Source: Sphingomonadaceae bacterium
GTDB taxonomy: Bacteria > Pseudomonadota > Alphaproteobacteria > Sphingomonadales > Sphingomonadaceae
NCBI GenBank assembly: GCA_021732525.1
Contig: JAKFUU010000054.1
Span: 1-33,189 of the forward strand
DNA length: 33,189 nucleotides
Reading direction: 5' to 3'
A program made the position numbers and the translations under genes. This document shows positions 8,617 through 17,423 of the stretch, piece by piece (the first letter of the stretch is position 1; every line of letters begins with the position of its first letter). The notes under the pieces are model-generated. The model saw only the letters and a program-made list of their open reading frames with translations, made no database searches and was not told the origin of the DNA.

Positions 8617-10308
8617 TTATTCTTCTGCCCGCGCGCGCTGAAACACCGGCTGGCCGGCGATCCATGTTTGGTCGACGATCGTGCGCCGAATTTCGCCGGG
8701 GGATGCCAGCAACGGATCGATATCAATCAGGATAAAATCGGCATGATGGCCGGGGGTTAACATGCCCAGCTTACCCTCGGCAAAGGCCGCATAAGCCCCG
8801 CCAGTCGTAAAGCCTTTCAGCGCTACCACGCGGCTGACGCGCTCTTGCGGCCGCCATCCGCCAAAGGGTTGCCCGCCCGCATCCTCGCGGGTGATGGCGG
8901 CGGCGATACCGGCAAAGGGATCGGCGGATTCCACCGGCACGTCCGATCCAAATGCAAGCCGCCCGCCAGCATTCAATATGCTTTGCCACGCATAAGCGCC
9001 GTCCAGCCGGTCCGGCCCCAGCCGCGCCTCGGCCATGGTCCGGTCCGATGTTTGATGCACCGGCTGCATCGACGAAATTATGCCAAATTTGCCCAGCCGC
9101 GGCAGATCGCGAGGATCGACAATCTGCACATGCTCAACCCGCCAACGGCGGTCCCCCGGAAAAGTTTCGGATAATTCCTCCACCGCCGCGATAACCTCTC
9201 CATTGGCGGCGTCACCAATGGCATGCACCGCGGGCTGGAACCCGTCCATCACCGCGCGCACCATCAAATTGCGCAGCTCGGCGCTGCCCAGAAACATCAG
9301 TCCCTTGTTATCCGCCGCGTCGGCATAAGGGGTTTTGAGCGCCGCCCCCCGGCTTCCCAATGCGCCGTCCAGATACAGCTTCACCCCGCCCAGCCGCAGC
9401 CGGTCATCATATAGCCACGGTGTCGGTCGCGGTCCGGCGATCGCCACCATATGATCGATGCCCGCCGCATAGCCGAAAATCCGGATATTCAGCGTTCCGG
9501 CATCTCCGGCCCGCCGGTAACTTTGCCAATCCTCGATCGTCGTCCCCATATCGGCGATTGCGGTGATGCCTTGCCGGATCAATATCTCCTGCGCCTTTTG
9601 CAGGGCGAGATCGCGTTCGGCGGGGCGCGGCGGCGGCACAAATTTGCCGATCAATTCGGACGCGGCGTCGACGAAAATCCCGCTTGGCTTGCCCGCCAGC
9701 TTTTCGATCCGCCCGCCGCTGGGGGATTGGCTGGCCGCGGTTACGCCAGCGATTTCCATCGCCCGGCTATTGGCCCAGCCGGCATGGCCATCCACCCGCT
9801 CCAGAAAAACTGGCCGGTCGGCGACCACGCTGTCAATATCGCCCGCATTGGGAAAGCGGGCCAGCCCCCATTTTTCCTGATTCCACCCTCTGCCGATGAT
9901 CCATCGGCGTTCGGGATATTGCGCGGCATAGGCGGCAATCGCCGCCTGCGCTTGCGCCAGGCTTGTGGTTTCGGTCAAATCCAGCGTCAGGGCTTGAAAG
10001 CCAATCCCCATGACATGGCCATGCGAATCGATCAGCCCCGGCAGCATTATTTTGCCCCCGGCATCGGTTTTAAAATCAAGCTGCTTGGGCCGTTTATCTT
10101 GCCGCTGAAGCAGCTGACTGACCTTGCCATCCTTGCCGATCAACAAGCCATTGAAACGGATCACCTCGCCTTTGTCATTCAGCGTGATGCCATTGACATT
10201 TTCGATCAAACCATCGGCCCATGCGGATGGCGCATACAGCAGAAGGCCCGCCGCGATGGCGGCAGTCCTGACCCATTTGGACATGACATAACGGTAAAAT
10301 GGCGTCAT
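8617..10308 (-). CDS. Secreted amidohydrolase family 3 protein (YtcJ-like)
   Basis: A 563-residue metal-dependent hydrolase of the amidohydrolase 3/YtcJ group. The N-terminus is a signal peptide (hydrophobic IAAGLLLYAPSAWA, likely cut after residue 31), so it should act in the periplasm. Metal-site motifs are present: DSHGHVMG after the first strand, VHAIGDAANGE, VEHVQI and AFGSDVPVE. The substrate cannot be told from sequence; amide or N-acyl compounds are typical of the fold. The start ATG overlaps the stop of the dehydrogenase gene (ATGA), with AAGG about 13 nt upstream, so both are probably translated from one mRNA. An internal Met at residue 9 lacks a ribosome site. Confidence 0.9.
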   Translation of the reverse strand: MTPFYRYVMSKWVRTAAIAAGLLLYAPSAWADGLIENVNGITLNDKGEVIRFNGLLIGKDGKVSQLLQRQDKRPKQLDFKTDAGGKIMLPGLIDSHGHVMGIGFQALTLDLTETTSLAQAQAAIAAYAAQYPERRWIIGRGWNQEKWGLARFPNAGDIDSVVADRPVFLERVDGHAGWANSRAMEIAGVTAASQSPSGGRIEKLAGKPSGIFVDAASELIGKFVPPPRPAERDLALQKAQEILIRQGITAIADMGTTIEDWQSYRRAGDAGTLNIRIFGYAAGIDHMVAIAGPRPTPWLYDDRLRLGGVKLYLDGALGSRGAALKTPYADAADNKGLMFLGSAELRNLMVRAVMDGFQPAVHAIGDAANGEVIAAVEELSETFPGDRRWRVEHVQIVDPRDLPRLGKFGIISSMQPVHQTSDRTMAEARLGPDRLDGAYAWQSILNAGGRLAFGSDVPVESADPFAGIAAAITREDAGGQPFGGWRPQERVSRVVALKGFTTGGAYAAFAEGKLGMLTPGHHADFILIDIDPLLASPGEIRRTIVDQTWIAGQPVFQRARAEE

Positions 10309-11174
10309 CTTTTCGGTAACCTTCGGATAAGCGCGCTGGTGTCTTGCCGCCCGCCGCCCATAAATTGAATGTCGGAATAATATTGGTCAACCATCGCCGC
10401 CAGCGGGATCGACGCACCATTGGACCTGGCCTCGTCCAGCGCCAGACCCAGGTCTTTGCGCATCCAATCGACCGCAAAGCCAAAATCAAATTCGCCGCGC
10501 GCCATGCTTTGCCAGCGATTATCCATTTGCCAGCTTTGCGCCGCCCCGCCCGAAATGGCTTCGAAAACCCAGTCCAGATCAATCTCGGCGCATTGCGCGA
10601 AATGGAGCGCTTCGGACAGGCCTTGTAAAATTCCGGCTATGGCAATTTGATTGACCATTTTGGCGGTCTGCCCCGCGCCCGGCCCGCCGACATGAACGAT
10701 CCGCTTGGCATAGGCTTGCATCACTTCGCCCGCCTGTGTTACCGCTGCCTCGCTGCCGCCGCACATGATCGACAAAGTGCCATTCTCCGCGCCGGCCTGA
10801 CCCCCCGAAACCGGCGCATCGACGCTGTGAATATCACGCGACTTCGCCTCCACCGCAAGCTGCCGCGCGATCCGCGCCGAAACCGTGGTATGGTCGATGA
10901 ATAACGCGCCCTTGCTCATCGCGCCGAATGCGCCGCCTTTGCCCAGCGTGACACGGGCCAAATCATCATCGGTGCCAACGCAGGCGATGACAATGTCGGC
11001 ACCATCGGCGGCCTCCGCCGGGGAAGCCGCAATGGTGCCTCCGTGCAAGGCGGTCCAGCCTTCCGCCTTGCCGCGCGACCGGTTGAAAATGGTCAAGCCA
11101 TGGCCCGCAGCAGCCAGATGCCGGGCAATCGGGCCGCCCATAACGCCGATTCCGATAAAAGCGATCTTCTTCAT
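10305..11174 (-). CDS. NAD(P)-dependent beta-hydroxyacid dehydrogenase (3-hydroxyisobutyrate dehydrogenase family)
   Basis: A 289-residue cytosolic oxidoreductase of the 3-hydroxyisobutyrate/6-phosphogluconate dehydrogenase superfamily. It has a Rossmann domain with GIGVMGGPIA at 8-17, the substrate motif DAPVSGGQAGAENGT at 119-133, and catalytic Lys172 in GQTAKMVNQ. The N-terminal NRSRGK after the second strand suggests NADP rather than NAD, since an Arg follows where NAD-dependent members have an acidic residue. The exact substrate (3-hydroxyisobutyrate, tartronate semialdehyde, succinic semialdehyde) cannot be assigned. AGGTGG precedes the ATG by 5 nt. It is divergent from threonine dehydratase over 59 bp and overlaps the downstream amidohydrolase by 4 bp. 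Confidence 0.9.
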   Translation of the reverse strand: MKKIAFIGIGVMGGPIARHLAAAGHGLTIFNRSRGKAEGWTALHGGTIAASPAEAADGADIVIACVGTDDDLARVTLGKGGAFGAMSKGALFIDHTTVSARIARQLAVEAKSRDIHSVDAPVSGGQAGAENGTLSIMCGGSEAAVTQAGEVMQAYAKRIVHVGGPGAGQTAKMVNQIAIAGILQGLSEALHFAQCAEIDLDWVFEAISGGAAQSWQMDNRWQSMARGEFDFGFAVDWMRKDLGLALDEARSNGASIPLAAMVDQYYSDIQFMGGGRQDTSALIRRLPKR

Positions 11175-11233
11175 GCCGCCACCTCTAAACGCTGTTTCTT
11201 CTATACGCCAGATAAGATAGGGGCCATTGCGAT

Positions 11234-12451
11234 ATGACCGACCACCTCACGCTTTCGCATGTTCAAGCTGCTCATCACCGGATTAAGGATGCCATCGTCA
11301 AGACGCCGACTTTGCATAGCAAAACGCTGTCGATGTTGACCGGTGCCAATATTTATCTGAAGTTTGAAAATCTGCAATTCACGGCCGCCTACAAAGAACG
11401 CGGCGCGCTTAATGCCTTATTGCTATTGTCCGAGCAGTCGCGGTCACGCGGGGTCATCACCGCATCGGCGGGTAACCATGCGCAGGGGCTAAGCTATCAT
11501 GGAACGCGGCTGGGCGTGCCTGTTACCATTGTCATGCCGGTGCCGACGCCCACGGTGAAGATTGTGCAAACCGAAAGCGTTGGCGGCACCGTGGTGCTGC
11601 ATGGGGAGACTTTCGATGATGCTTATGCCTATGCCCGGCAATTGGAGGCCGAACGCGCGCTCGTCTTTGTGCATCCTTTTGATGATCCCAATGTCGCCGC
11701 CGGGCAGGGCACGGTCGCGCTCGAAATGCTGGAGGCGGTGCCGTCATTGGATATGCTGGTCGTGCCGATTGGCGGCGGCGGTTTGATTTCGGGCATGGGC
11801 ACCGCATCGCGCGCGTTGAAACCGGACATCGGCTTGATCGGGGTGCAAGCGGCGCTTTATCCATCGATGTATGCGCAGATAAACGGCCGGCAAATGGCCT
11901 GCGAAGGCGATACGCTGGCCGAAGGGATCGCGGTGAAACAGCCGGGTGCATTCACATCCAAAATCGTCGAAAAGCTGGTCGATGAAATATTGCTCGTTTC
12001 CGAAGCGCAGCTTGAATCGGCGGTTAGTTTGTTATTACAAATCGAAAAGACGGTGGTGGAAGGGGCCGGTGCCGCCGGGCTTGCCGCGATCATCGCGCAT
12101 AAGGAAAAATTCGCGGGCCGCAATATCGGCGTGGTCCTGTGCGGCGGTAATATCGATACGCGGCTCCTCGCCAATGTTCTGCTGCGCGATTTGGCGCGGT
12201 CGGGGCGGGTCGCGCGGCTGCGCATTACCTTGCAGGACCGCCCCGGCGCGCTGTTCAAAGTGATGCGATCCTTCGATGCCCATCATGTCAATATCATCGA
12301 AATTTATCATCAGCGGATTTTCACAACGCTTCCCGCCAAGGGCTTGATCACCGATATTGAATGCGAGGCGCGCGATGCGCAGCAATTGCAAGGATTGGTC
12401 GAAGGTTTGCGCGCAGAGGGCTATACGGTCGAGCGGGTCGAGCTGAATTAG
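11234..12451 (+). CDS. ilvA: Threonine ammonia-lyase (dehydratase) with ACT domain
   Basis: A 405-residue PLP enzyme that deaminates threonine to 2-oxobutanoate, the entry to isoleucine synthesis. The Schiff-base lysine is Lys54 in AAYKERGALN; SAGNHAQG (78-85) and the glycine loop VVPIGGGGLISG bind substrate and PLP phosphate. A single C-terminal ACT-like domain (about 330-405, RLRITLQDRPGALFKVMR) indicates allosteric control. The length and single ACT domain match the short IlvA/TdcB-type enzymes rather than the ~514-residue E. coli IlvA, so biosynthetic versus catabolic use is not certain. AGGGG lies about 10 nt before the ATG. Confidence 0.92.
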   Translation: MTDHLTLSHVQAAHHRIKDAIVKTPTLHSKTLSMLTGANIYLKFENLQFTAAYKERGALNALLLLSEQSRSRGVITASAGNHAQGLSYHGTRLGVPVTIVMPVPTPTVKIVQTESVGGTVVLHGETFDDAYAYARQLEAERALVFVHPFDDPNVAAGQGTVALEMLEAVPSLDMLVVPIGGGGLISGMGTASRALKPDIGLIGVQAALYPSMYAQINGRQMACEGDTLAEGIAVKQPGAFTSKIVEKLVDEILLVSEAQLESAVSLLLQIEKTVVEGAGAAGLAAIIAHKEKFAGRNIGVVLCGGNIDTRLLANVLLRDLARSGRVARLRITLQDRPGALFKVMRSFDAHHVNIIEIYHQRIFTTLPAKGLITDIECEARDAQQLQGLVEGLRAEGYTVERVELN

Positions 12452-12525
12452 GGTCGGGACCGCGGGCATAGCATGACAATCAATAATCATTGCGCGTTAT
12501 GGGCGAAGACGGCTATCATTCTGAC

Positions 12526-13299
12526 ATGAAAAAACTTCGCTATCTTTGGGGTATTCCTGCCCTTGTCGCCGCGCCGGTTTCGGCCGAGGTCAGAAATGCC
12601 GAGGACAATGGCTTTGTCATCTTCCACACCGCCGAAATATCGGCATCGCCCGATGAAATATGGAAGCGATTGTTGGCACCCAAGGATTGGTGGCAAAAGG
12701 AACATAGCTGGTCGGGCAGCAGCGAGGGATTTTCTATCGAGCCGAAAGCGGGCGGCTGCTTCTGTGAATTATTTCAAGAAAAACAGGAAGACGGCACGCA
12801 AAAAACGGTTGGCAGCGTCGAACATATGCGGGTGATTTTTGCCCGGCCGGGCATGGTGCTGCGGATGCAAGGCGCGCTTGGCCCGCTGCAATCCGAAGCG
12901 GTCACCGGCACATTTACCGTCGCTATGGCGCAGCAGCCGGGCGGTAAAACCAGCAAACTCAGCTTCTCCTACATCGTCGGCGGCTATATGCGTTACAAAG
13001 TGGCGGCCATCGCGCCGGCGGTCGACAAGGTTTTGGCCGCACAATTTGCCAGTTTGATCGCGCCATTCCAAATTGCCGAAGTCAGCCCCGAATTGCCCGA
13101 CGGTTGGAAACTGGATGTTAAGGATCTGAAGCGCGCTGACGAGAGTGGGACCGATGATGCGGAAACGAGCAAACCGGATGATCCAGCGCCAAAATCTTCC
13201 GCAACCGTAACCCCTCCACCGGGAAAAGGAGGTAAACCCGCAGCGAAGGTTCAATCGCCGGTAACCGATCCCGCCAGCGCCGCGAAAAAGGACCGTTGA
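12526..13299 (+). CDS. Exported SRPBCC (START-like) domain protein
   Basis: A 257-residue protein from ATG 12526. That start gives a clean signal peptide (MKKLRYLWGIPALVAAPVSA), whereas the longer frame from TTG 12490 would bury it. Residues about 30-185 resemble the SRPBCC/polyketide-cyclase fold (VIFHTAEISASPDEIWKRL, WWQKEHSWSG, the paired strands before YIVGGY). The last ~70 residues are low-complexity, rich in Lys, Pro, Ala and Asp, and end AAKKDR. Function is unknown; the fold normally binds hydrophobic ligands. Its TGA is directly followed by the TTG start of the RimB-like gene, whose ribosome site lies inside this coding sequence, so the three genes to RimK look like one operon. Confidence 0.75.
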   Translation: MKKLRYLWGIPALVAAPVSAEVRNAEDNGFVIFHTAEISASPDEIWKRLLAPKDWWQKEHSWSGSSEGFSIEPKAGGCFCELFQEKQEDGTQKTVGSVEHMRVIFARPGMVLRMQGALGPLQSEAVTGTFTVAMAQQPGGKTSKLSFSYIVGGYMRYKVAAIAPAVDKVLAAQFASLIAPFQIAEVSPELPDGWKLDVKDLKRADESGTDDAETSKPDDPAPKSSATVTPPPGKGGKPAAKVQSPVTDPASAAKKDR

Positions 13300-13800
13300 T
13301 TGGTTGCCGTTTTGCAAAAAGGGCCCCGGCAAACCCGATCAAAAAAGAAGATAAATACCGTTAAAGAGATTGGCTGGTGCGAATTGGTGGATATTCCAAG
13401 CCTAGGCCTTAAACAAGTTCATGCCAAGATGGATAGCGGCGCGGCCACATCGTCAATCCATGCAACACGGATAAAATCATTTGAAAAAGATGGCCAAAAA
13501 TGGGTGGAATTTTCTTTTCACGCCAGCGCAAAAGACCAGATAGAGCGGATCCAAGCAAAGGTTGCCGATCAACGCAAAGTGCGCAGTTCCAACGGCAAGG
13601 AACAATTGCGCTTTGTCATCGAAGCGCAACTTTGTCTGGGCAAGCTATGTTGGGATGGGCATCTGACTTTGGCCAATCGCGGGTCGATGGCTTTCCCGGT
13701 CCTGATCGGGCGGCGCGCGTTAAGACGAGGGTTTTTGGTTAATAGCGGCAAAAGATGGATGCTCGGCAAGCCGCCGTCGGCAACGAATAAGAAGGGATGA
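13300..13800 (+). CDS. RimB-like retropepsin-type protease (RimK/LysX-linked, PF05618 family)
   Basis: A 166-residue protein of the family annotated as ATP-dependent zinc protease, whose fold resembles retropepsin aspartic proteases. The key stretch is AKMDSGAATSSIHA, equivalent to the DTGA-type active-site loop of retropepsins, preceded by IGWCELVDIPSLGL. A second characteristic block is FPVLIGRRAL. Members encoded beside rimK (RimB in Pseudomonas) modulate the tailing of ribosomal protein S6, which makes that role likely here. No ATG is available in frame; TTG 13300 is chosen because AAGGA lies exactly 7 nt before it. It follows the previous stop codon with no gap and ends 3 bp before rimK. 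Confidence 0.85.
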   Translation: MVAVLQKGPRQTRSKKKINTVKEIGWCELVDIPSLGLKQVHAKMDSGAATSSIHATRIKSFEKDGQKWVEFSFHASAKDQIERIQAKVADQRKVRSSNGKEQLRFVIEAQLCLGKLCWDGHLTLANRGSMAFPVLIGRRALRRGFLVNSGKRWMLGKPPSATNKKG

Positions 13801-13803
13801 TAT

Positions 13804-14709
13804 ATGAAAATCGCGATGCTCGCTCGCAATCCCAGTCTTTATTCACATAAACGGTTGAAAGCCGTGGCCGAAGCGCGGGGGCACCAATTGGATGTTATCA
13901 ACACTTTGCGCTGCACCATGAATATTACCTCGCACCGGCCGAGTATCTTATATAATGGCGAACCGCTTGGCGCTTATGATGCGGTCATCCCGCGGATCGG
14001 CGCGTCGATCACCCAATATGGTCTGGCCGTGCTGCGGCAGTTTGAAATGATGGGCGTTTGGTCGCTCAACGAAAGCGTGGCCATCGGCCGCAGCCGCGAC
14101 AAGCTGCGATCGATGCAGATTTTTGCCAAGCATGGTTTGGGCTTGCCCGTTACCGCCTTTGCCCATGACCCCCGGCAAACCGACGAAGTGCTGAAAATAG
14201 TCGGCGGCGCGCCGGTGGTGATTAAACTGCTCGAAGGAACGCAAGGCATTGGCGTTGTTCTGGGCGATACCGCGCGGTCGGCAAAATCGGTGATCGAGGC
14301 GTTTCGCGGCGCAAATGTGAATATCTTGGTGCAGGAATTTATCAAAGAAGCGGGCAATAGCGACATTCGGGTTTTTGTGATCGGCGGCAAAGTCGTCGCG
14401 GCAATGATGCGCACGGGCACCAAGGATGATTTTCGGTCCAACCTGCACCGCGGCGGCAGCGCCAAGACGATCAAGATCACACCCGAAGAGCGCTCCACCG
14501 CAATCCGCGCGGCGCGGGTTATGGGGTTAAATGTCGCGGGCGTCGACCTGCTGCGCGCCAATCACGGACCGGTGATCATGGAAGTCAACAGCTCGCCCGG
14601 CCTCGAAGGATTGGAAGGCGCAACGGGCCTGGATGTCGCTGCACGAATTATCGAATTTATCGAAAAAAATGCAAAAGTCGGCGCAACAAAAACCAAGGGG
14701 AAAGGGTAA
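13804..14709 (+). CDS. rimK: Ribosomal protein S6--L-glutamate ligase (RimK)
   Basis: A 301-residue ATP-grasp ligase that adds glutamate residues to the C-terminus of ribosomal protein S6. It resembles E. coli RimK over its whole length: [91 protein letters not shown] and [11 protein letters not shown]. The last motif holds the metal-binding Glu and Asn. The N-terminal domain is about residues 1-95 and ATP-grasp about 105-290; the C-terminal tail is basic. AAGGGA precedes the ATG by about 7 nt. It is the third gene of the SRPBCC-RimB-RimK unit; the gene for S6 is not in the window. Confidence 0.95.
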   Translation: MKIAMLARNPSLYSHKRLKAVAEARGHQLDVINTLRCTMNITSHRPSILYNGEPLGAYDAVIPRIGASITQYGLAVLRQFEMMGVWSLNESVAIGRSRDKLRSMQIFAKHGLGLPVTAFAHDPRQTDEVLKIVGGAPVVIKLLEGTQGIGVVLGDTARSAKSVIEAFRGANVNILVQEFIKEAGNSDIRVFVIGGKVVAAMMRTGTKDDFRSNLHRGGSAKTIKITPEERSTAIRAARVMGLNVAGVDLLRANHGPVIMEVNSSPGLEGLEGATGLDVAARIIEFIEKNAKVGATKTKGKG

Positions 14710-14710
14710 A

Positions 14711-14736
14711 CCCGCCTTCGCGGGGGTAACGAAGCT
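14711..14736. repeat. REP-like small palindrome after rimK
   Basis: CCCGC-CTTC-GCGGG (14711-14724), followed by GGTAACGAAG, begins one base after the rimK stop. The motif resembles the short REP-type palindromes with a CCTTCGCGGG core that are scattered in many sphingomonad genomes. The stem is 5 bp and has no T-run behind it, so it is at best a weak terminator. Confidence 0.4.
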
Positions 14737-14786
14737 ATGGATTTTGCGCGACTTACAAAATAAATATCAACACGGCCTAAGGTTTT

Positions 14787-14925
14787 TAGAGTCTGTTTCA
14801 GTTACATTGAAACATTGGCAGCACCAGCCCACTCCCCCACCCGGCCACCCGATCAGGATATGCTATGGGTGGCCGGGTGGGGGGAGTGGGCTGGTGCCGC
14901 TTCCACATAAGTGGAAAAAACTCTA
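14787..14925. repeat. Triple-hairpin MITE-like element, copy 2
   Basis: A 139-bp element equivalent to copy 1 at 4792-4928. The ends are a perfect inverted pair TAGAGT/ACTCTA. It has hairpin 1 (14794-14814), a central stem of about 30 bp (14821-14850 with 14867-14897, one extra G on the right arm) and hairpin 3 TTCCAC-ATAA-GTGGAA (14901-14916). The outer hairpins have the same orientation as in copy 1. The 16-nt apical loop (14851-14866), however, matches copy 1 only as its reverse complement: TAGCATATCCT is read on the opposite strand. It lies between the convergent genes rimK and the GGDEF-EAL gene. There is no coding sequence inside. Confidence 0.85.
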
Positions 14926-14941
14926 GGCAGGCTGACATAAA

Positions 14942-17293
14942 TTATGCAACTGCGCGCTGGGCCGACTTGAACAAATCCAGACTATCGGCAAAACGCATAG
15001 GACGACCGAAATAATAACCTTGGATCTTGCTGCACCCCAATTGCTGAAGCAGTTGCAGTTCGGATTCTGTTTCAACCCCTTCGGCAGTGGTCGTAAGTTC
15101 CAAACTCTCTGCCATCGCAACCACGGCCCGGATGATCGCCAGGCTTTCCCGTTTGCTCTGCGCTGCGCCTTGGACAAAGCTGCGGTCGATTTTTATCGTG
15201 TCAAAACGCACATTCGACAGATAGCCGAGCGATGAATAGCCGGTGCCAAAATCATCAAGCGATAGTTTGACGCCCAGCGCGCGGACGCGTTCCAAAATTT
15301 TGATGGCCAGGCCTCCGTCGCGCAGAAAGATGCTTTCGGTCACTTCCAGCTCCAAACGCCATGCCGCCAGGCCGCTATCGTGCAGCGCGGAGATCACGGT
15401 TTCGACAAAGGCCGGAGAGGTTAGTTGATCGACCGAAATATTGACGGCTACCTTGGTTGCCTCAGGCCATTGCATCGCGTCCTTACACGCTTGTCGCAAC
15501 ACCCATTCACCAATCGGAACAATCAACCGTGCGTCTTCGGCAAGCGGGATAAATTTACCAGGTGACACATTACCGAATTTTGCATTATTCCAGCGGACCA
15601 GAGCTTCAAAACCCACCAGCATATGATCGCTTTTGGCGTTTACCACGGGCTGATACTCAATATGCATCTGATTTTTTTCCAGCGCATGGCGTAGTTCAAG
15701 CTCCATGATCCGCCGTTCTTCGGCGCTGGCGTGCAGCTTATGCTGATAATTATTATGGCTGTTGCCACCCGATTCCTTGGAACGATATAACGCGAGATCC
15801 GCGCTGCGCATCAACAACTCCACCGTACGGCCATCAGCCGGACCATAGGCACTCCCGACGCTGGCCCCTATAAAAAGGGTATTTTGATCCACCGCATAGG
15901 GTTTTGATAATGTTTCGATAATGCGTCTGGCAAGGCTGGCGACATATTGGCTATCGCTGGCATCGCGAATGACAACCGCAAATTCATCGCCGCCAAGCCG
16001 TCCGCAAAGCTCATTTTCGGACATGATCGTTTGCAAGCGCCGCGCCACTTGCGCCAATAGGCGGTCGCCAATGGGATGACCCAAAGTATCGTTGACCGCC
16101 TTAAATCGGTCCAGATCAATCATAAAAAAGGCACAGCGCCGCCGCCATTTTTCAGCCTCGACCAGCGCCGCGCCAAGCGCTTCATTTAACTGCAGCCGGT
16201 TCGGCAACCCAGTCAGCACATCAAACCGCGCCAGATGCGAAATTTTATCGGCGGATTCGCGCTGCTCGGTAACATCAGAACCAACGCCGCGAAAGCCAAG
16301 AAAACCGCCATTTTCTCCAAAGCGCGGGGAAGCGGATAGCTCCCACCAGCGACTAGCACCATTGATAATAACAGGAACAATCAAATTACTGAAAGCCTCG
16401 CGCCTTTTTAAGCGATCGGCAACATCATGTAATGCTTTTGCATATTTGCCATCGTCCCAACTGTCGCCGGCAATCAATTTGAGGAGCGGTTGTCCTTCGA
16501 TCACTTTCGTCTCTTGTCCAAGCGCAAAGGCGAAACGCGGGCTGACATGCGTAACACAGCGCGACACGTCGGTTTGCCAAAGCCAATCAGCACCGCTATC
16601 TTCAAACTCCCGCAGCAGGAGGCTCACCGTCTCCGATTTATCCTGCAATATCTTTCCGGCAACTTCGAACAAAATCTGGGCCCGCGCGGAACGCATCGCC
16701 GCCATAATCAGCAAGGCCCCGATACCAGTCGCCGCAAGCGCCAAATAATAGCTTTGAAAATAGAGAAAGGAAATAGCAGCAAAGATACTGGTCAAGCCGA
16801 TAAACACGCTCGCCCCCATGGGGGCTGTCGGCAATAATAGCGACGCATACACCATCATAGCGAGCATAATCGACCACAAGCCCAAGGCTTGCATCAGATT
16901 ACCATGGATACCCAGCGCGAAAAACGCACAACCCCATAGCAACCCGGAAATGCCCGCCTGTATTTGAAATTGAGTAAGATTGTCGGCGCTGAAATTACCG
17001 GATCGGCCGGATTGCAGCTGGTCGAATTTGTGGAAAGAATAAAGATGAAAAGCAGCAAATATGGCGAACCAAGCCATTGCCGCCCAGACCGGAGCAATGT
17101 TTTGGTAAAGCATTAAGGCAACGACGGCAAAGAACAAATTTATCGATATGCGCAGAAATGGCCGATCCCGCAGCGACCGTGCCTGGATCGAACTTACAAA
17201 TTCGCCGTCAATGCCGACAGGATCGGCAAGCCCTAAAAGCGCCCGGTAGGAAATATCCGCCGGCAATTCCAAATTCTGATTCAACTGTTCCAC
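14942..17293 (-). CDS. Membrane-bound GGDEF-EAL cyclic-di-GMP enzyme with PAS domain
   Basis: A 783-residue bifunctional signalling protein. Residues about 48-200 contain some six membrane helices. A PAS-like domain follows (about 235-345, ending FRGVGSDVTEQRE). The diguanylate cyclase domain (about 350-520) keeps GGDEF at 434-438 and MIDLDRFKAVNDTLGH. The phosphodiesterase domain (about 530-780) keeps EAL at 563-565, NIS at 618-620, EVTES, DDFGTGYSS at 680-688 and AEGVET, so both activities appear possible. The positions where the inhibitory RxxD site would sit (425-428) read SENE, so product inhibition by that site is unlikely. The start is GTG 17293 with a poor ribosome site; no upstream ATG exists near it. 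Confidence 0.93.
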   Translation of the reverse strand: MEQLNQNLELPADISYRALLGLADPVGIDGEFVSSIQARSLRDRPFLRISINLFFAVVALMLYQNIAPVWAAMAWFAIFAAFHLYSFHKFDQLQSGRSGNFSADNLTQFQIQAGISGLLWGCAFFALGIHGNLMQALGLWSIMLAMMVYASLLLPTAPMGASVFIGLTSIFAAISFLYFQSYYLALAATGIGALLIMAAMRSARAQILFEVAGKILQDKSETVSLLLREFEDSGADWLWQTDVSRCVTHVSPRFAFALGQETKVIEGQPLLKLIAGDSWDDGKYAKALHDVADRLKRREAFSNLIVPVIINGASRWWELSASPRFGENGGFLGFRGVGSDVTEQRESADKISHLARFDVLTGLPNRLQLNEALGAALVEAEKWRRRCAFFMIDLDRFKAVNDTLGHPIGDRLLAQVARRLQTIMSENELCGRLGGDEFAVVIRDASDSQYVASLARRIIETLSKPYAVDQNTLFIGASVGSAYGPADGRTVELLMRSADLALYRSKESGGNSHNNYQHKLHASAEERRIMELELRHALEKNQMHIEYQPVVNAKSDHMLVGFEALVRWNNAKFGNVSPGKFIPLAEDARLIVPIGEWVLRQACKDAMQWPEATKVAVNISVDQLTSPAFVETVISALHDSGLAAWRLELEVTESIFLRDGGLAIKILERVRALGVKLSLDDFGTGYSSLGYLSNVRFDTIKIDRSFVQGAAQSKRESLAIIRAVVAMAESLELTTTAEGVETESELQLLQQLGCSKIQGYYFGRPMRFADSLDLFKSAQRAVA

Positions 17294-17423
17294 AAGGCAA
17301 CTGCTAACCGAGGAACCTTACCGATTGGTAATCAACGGTCAATAAAAATACATACCGGACAATATTTTCGAATGTTGGCAGGCTTTTACTATGATAATTC
17401 GAAATTAAGGATGACAATATCGG

